6,513 nucleotides of DNA from Fusobacteriales bacterium (lineage in GTDB: Bacteria > Fusobacteriota > Fusobacteriia > Fusobacteriales > Leptotrichiaceae), in contig JAITVW010000213.1 of the NCBI GenBank assembly GCA_031285605.1, positions 1 to 6,513 on the forward strand. The letters run 5' to 3'. The notes under the pieces are model-generated. The model made no database searches. It saw only the letters and a list, made by a program, of their open reading frames with translations, and was not told the DNA's origin. Position 1 is the stretch's first letter. The number at the start of each line of letters is the position of its first letter. A program made the translations under genes and the position numbers. Of this stretch, positions 6,268 to 6,513 are shown in pieces.

Positions 6268-6296
6268 ATTTTAACAAATATCAGATGTATTTACAA
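6268..6296 (-). promoter_or_regulatory. Candidate mnmA promoter
   Basis: TTGTAA (6291-6296) and TAAAAT (6268-6273) are spaced by 17 bases on the minus strand, in the 49-base gap between the partial upstream gene and mnmA. The start of transcription would fall at about 6261-6262, right at the ribosome binding site, giving a very short leader. Co-transcription from the upstream gene is an alternative. Confidence 0.4.
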
Positions 6297-6300
6297 CTTT

Positions 6301-6513
6301 TTACTTTTTCTGATATCCACTGTCTGTATATTTATATCTTATTTCGTTCTCTCCTATGACTGTACTTATGTCAATTTCGTACCCTTCTTTAGCTCCCATT
6401 CTTTCTATTGCTTCTGCCATTTCTTCCTGTGACTCTGCATTCTTAAAATCTTCCACTAACCCTTCATTTCTCCACTTCTCTGCCTGTCTTTCTTCTCCCA
6501 GCACTGTTAAAGG
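6301..6513 (-). CDS. C-terminal end of an unidentified charged protein, open at the window edge
   Basis: The frame is open from the right edge (CCT TTA ACA GTG CTG) to a TAA at 6301-6303, giving 70 residues. A GTG at 6502-6504 could be a start, but there is no room to see a ribosome binding site, so the gene most likely continues beyond the window. The visible part is very hydrophilic, with a helical acidic stretch around EDFKNAESQEEMAEAIERMG followed by GYEIDIST and a strand-like tail ending in GYQKK. The 'A-x-S-x-E-E-x-x-x-A...GYEI' spacing is reminiscent of the Nif11-type leader fold, but too weakly to name. It has no membrane segment. It lies directly upstream of mnmA on the same strand with 49 bases between. 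I do not recognise a function. Confidence 0.5.
   Translation of the reverse strand, partial: PLTVLGEERQAEKWRNEGLVEDFKNAESQEEMAEAIERMGAKEGYEIDISTVIGENEIRYKYTDSGYQKK

Overview
The window is strongly AT-rich, has canonical AGGAGG ribosome binding sites, and its protein sequences look like those of Fusobacteriota. From memory of the families, a Leptotrichiaceae member such as a Sebaldella-like genome is my best guess; this is inference and no search was run. Almost all genes lie on the minus strand. The one certain plus-strand gene is a TetR-type regulator in the middle; an IS fragment at the left edge also reads on the plus strand.

Left to right: 1-96 holds the last 31 codons of a plus-strand transposase that looks like the IS630 family, followed by about 315 bases without a gene that contain a terminator-like hairpin. 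At 455-1465 (-) is asnA, ammonia-dependent asparagine synthetase, with its own terminator. Upstream of it, 1495-1830 (-) is a decayed fragment of an MprF/UPF0104-type membrane protein, readable only across three frames. At 1836-2282 (-) is a Bcp/PrxQ thiol peroxidase. A perfect 30-base palindrome lies just upstream of it. At 2378-3019 (-) is a two-part protein of unknown role with a HIRAN-like C-terminal domain, and at 3154-3882 (-) a HAD subfamily IB phosphatase.

A 358-base AT-rich divergent intergenic region then carries promoters facing both ways and two inverted repeats. It leads to a TetR/AcrR-type regulator at 4241-4825 (+). The regulator converges on a second pseudogene at 4889-5130 (-), the fused first and last parts of a KdpD/universal-stress-protein-like gene, and the two share a bidirectional terminator. 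At 5172-6251 (-) is mnmA, the tRNA 2-thiouridylase. At 6301-6513 (-) is the C-terminal end of an unidentified charged protein running off the window.

The intact genes are mostly housekeeping: asparagine synthesis, peroxide defence, phosphate-ester hydrolysis and tRNA thiolation. They do not form an obvious pathway. I see no CRISPR array, defence cassette, toxin-antitoxin pair, rRNA or tRNA gene, and no convincing new multi-gene system. The most informative non-routine content is the two gene remnants that carry no large ORF, the exact palindrome next to the peroxidase gene, and the HIRAN-like protein.
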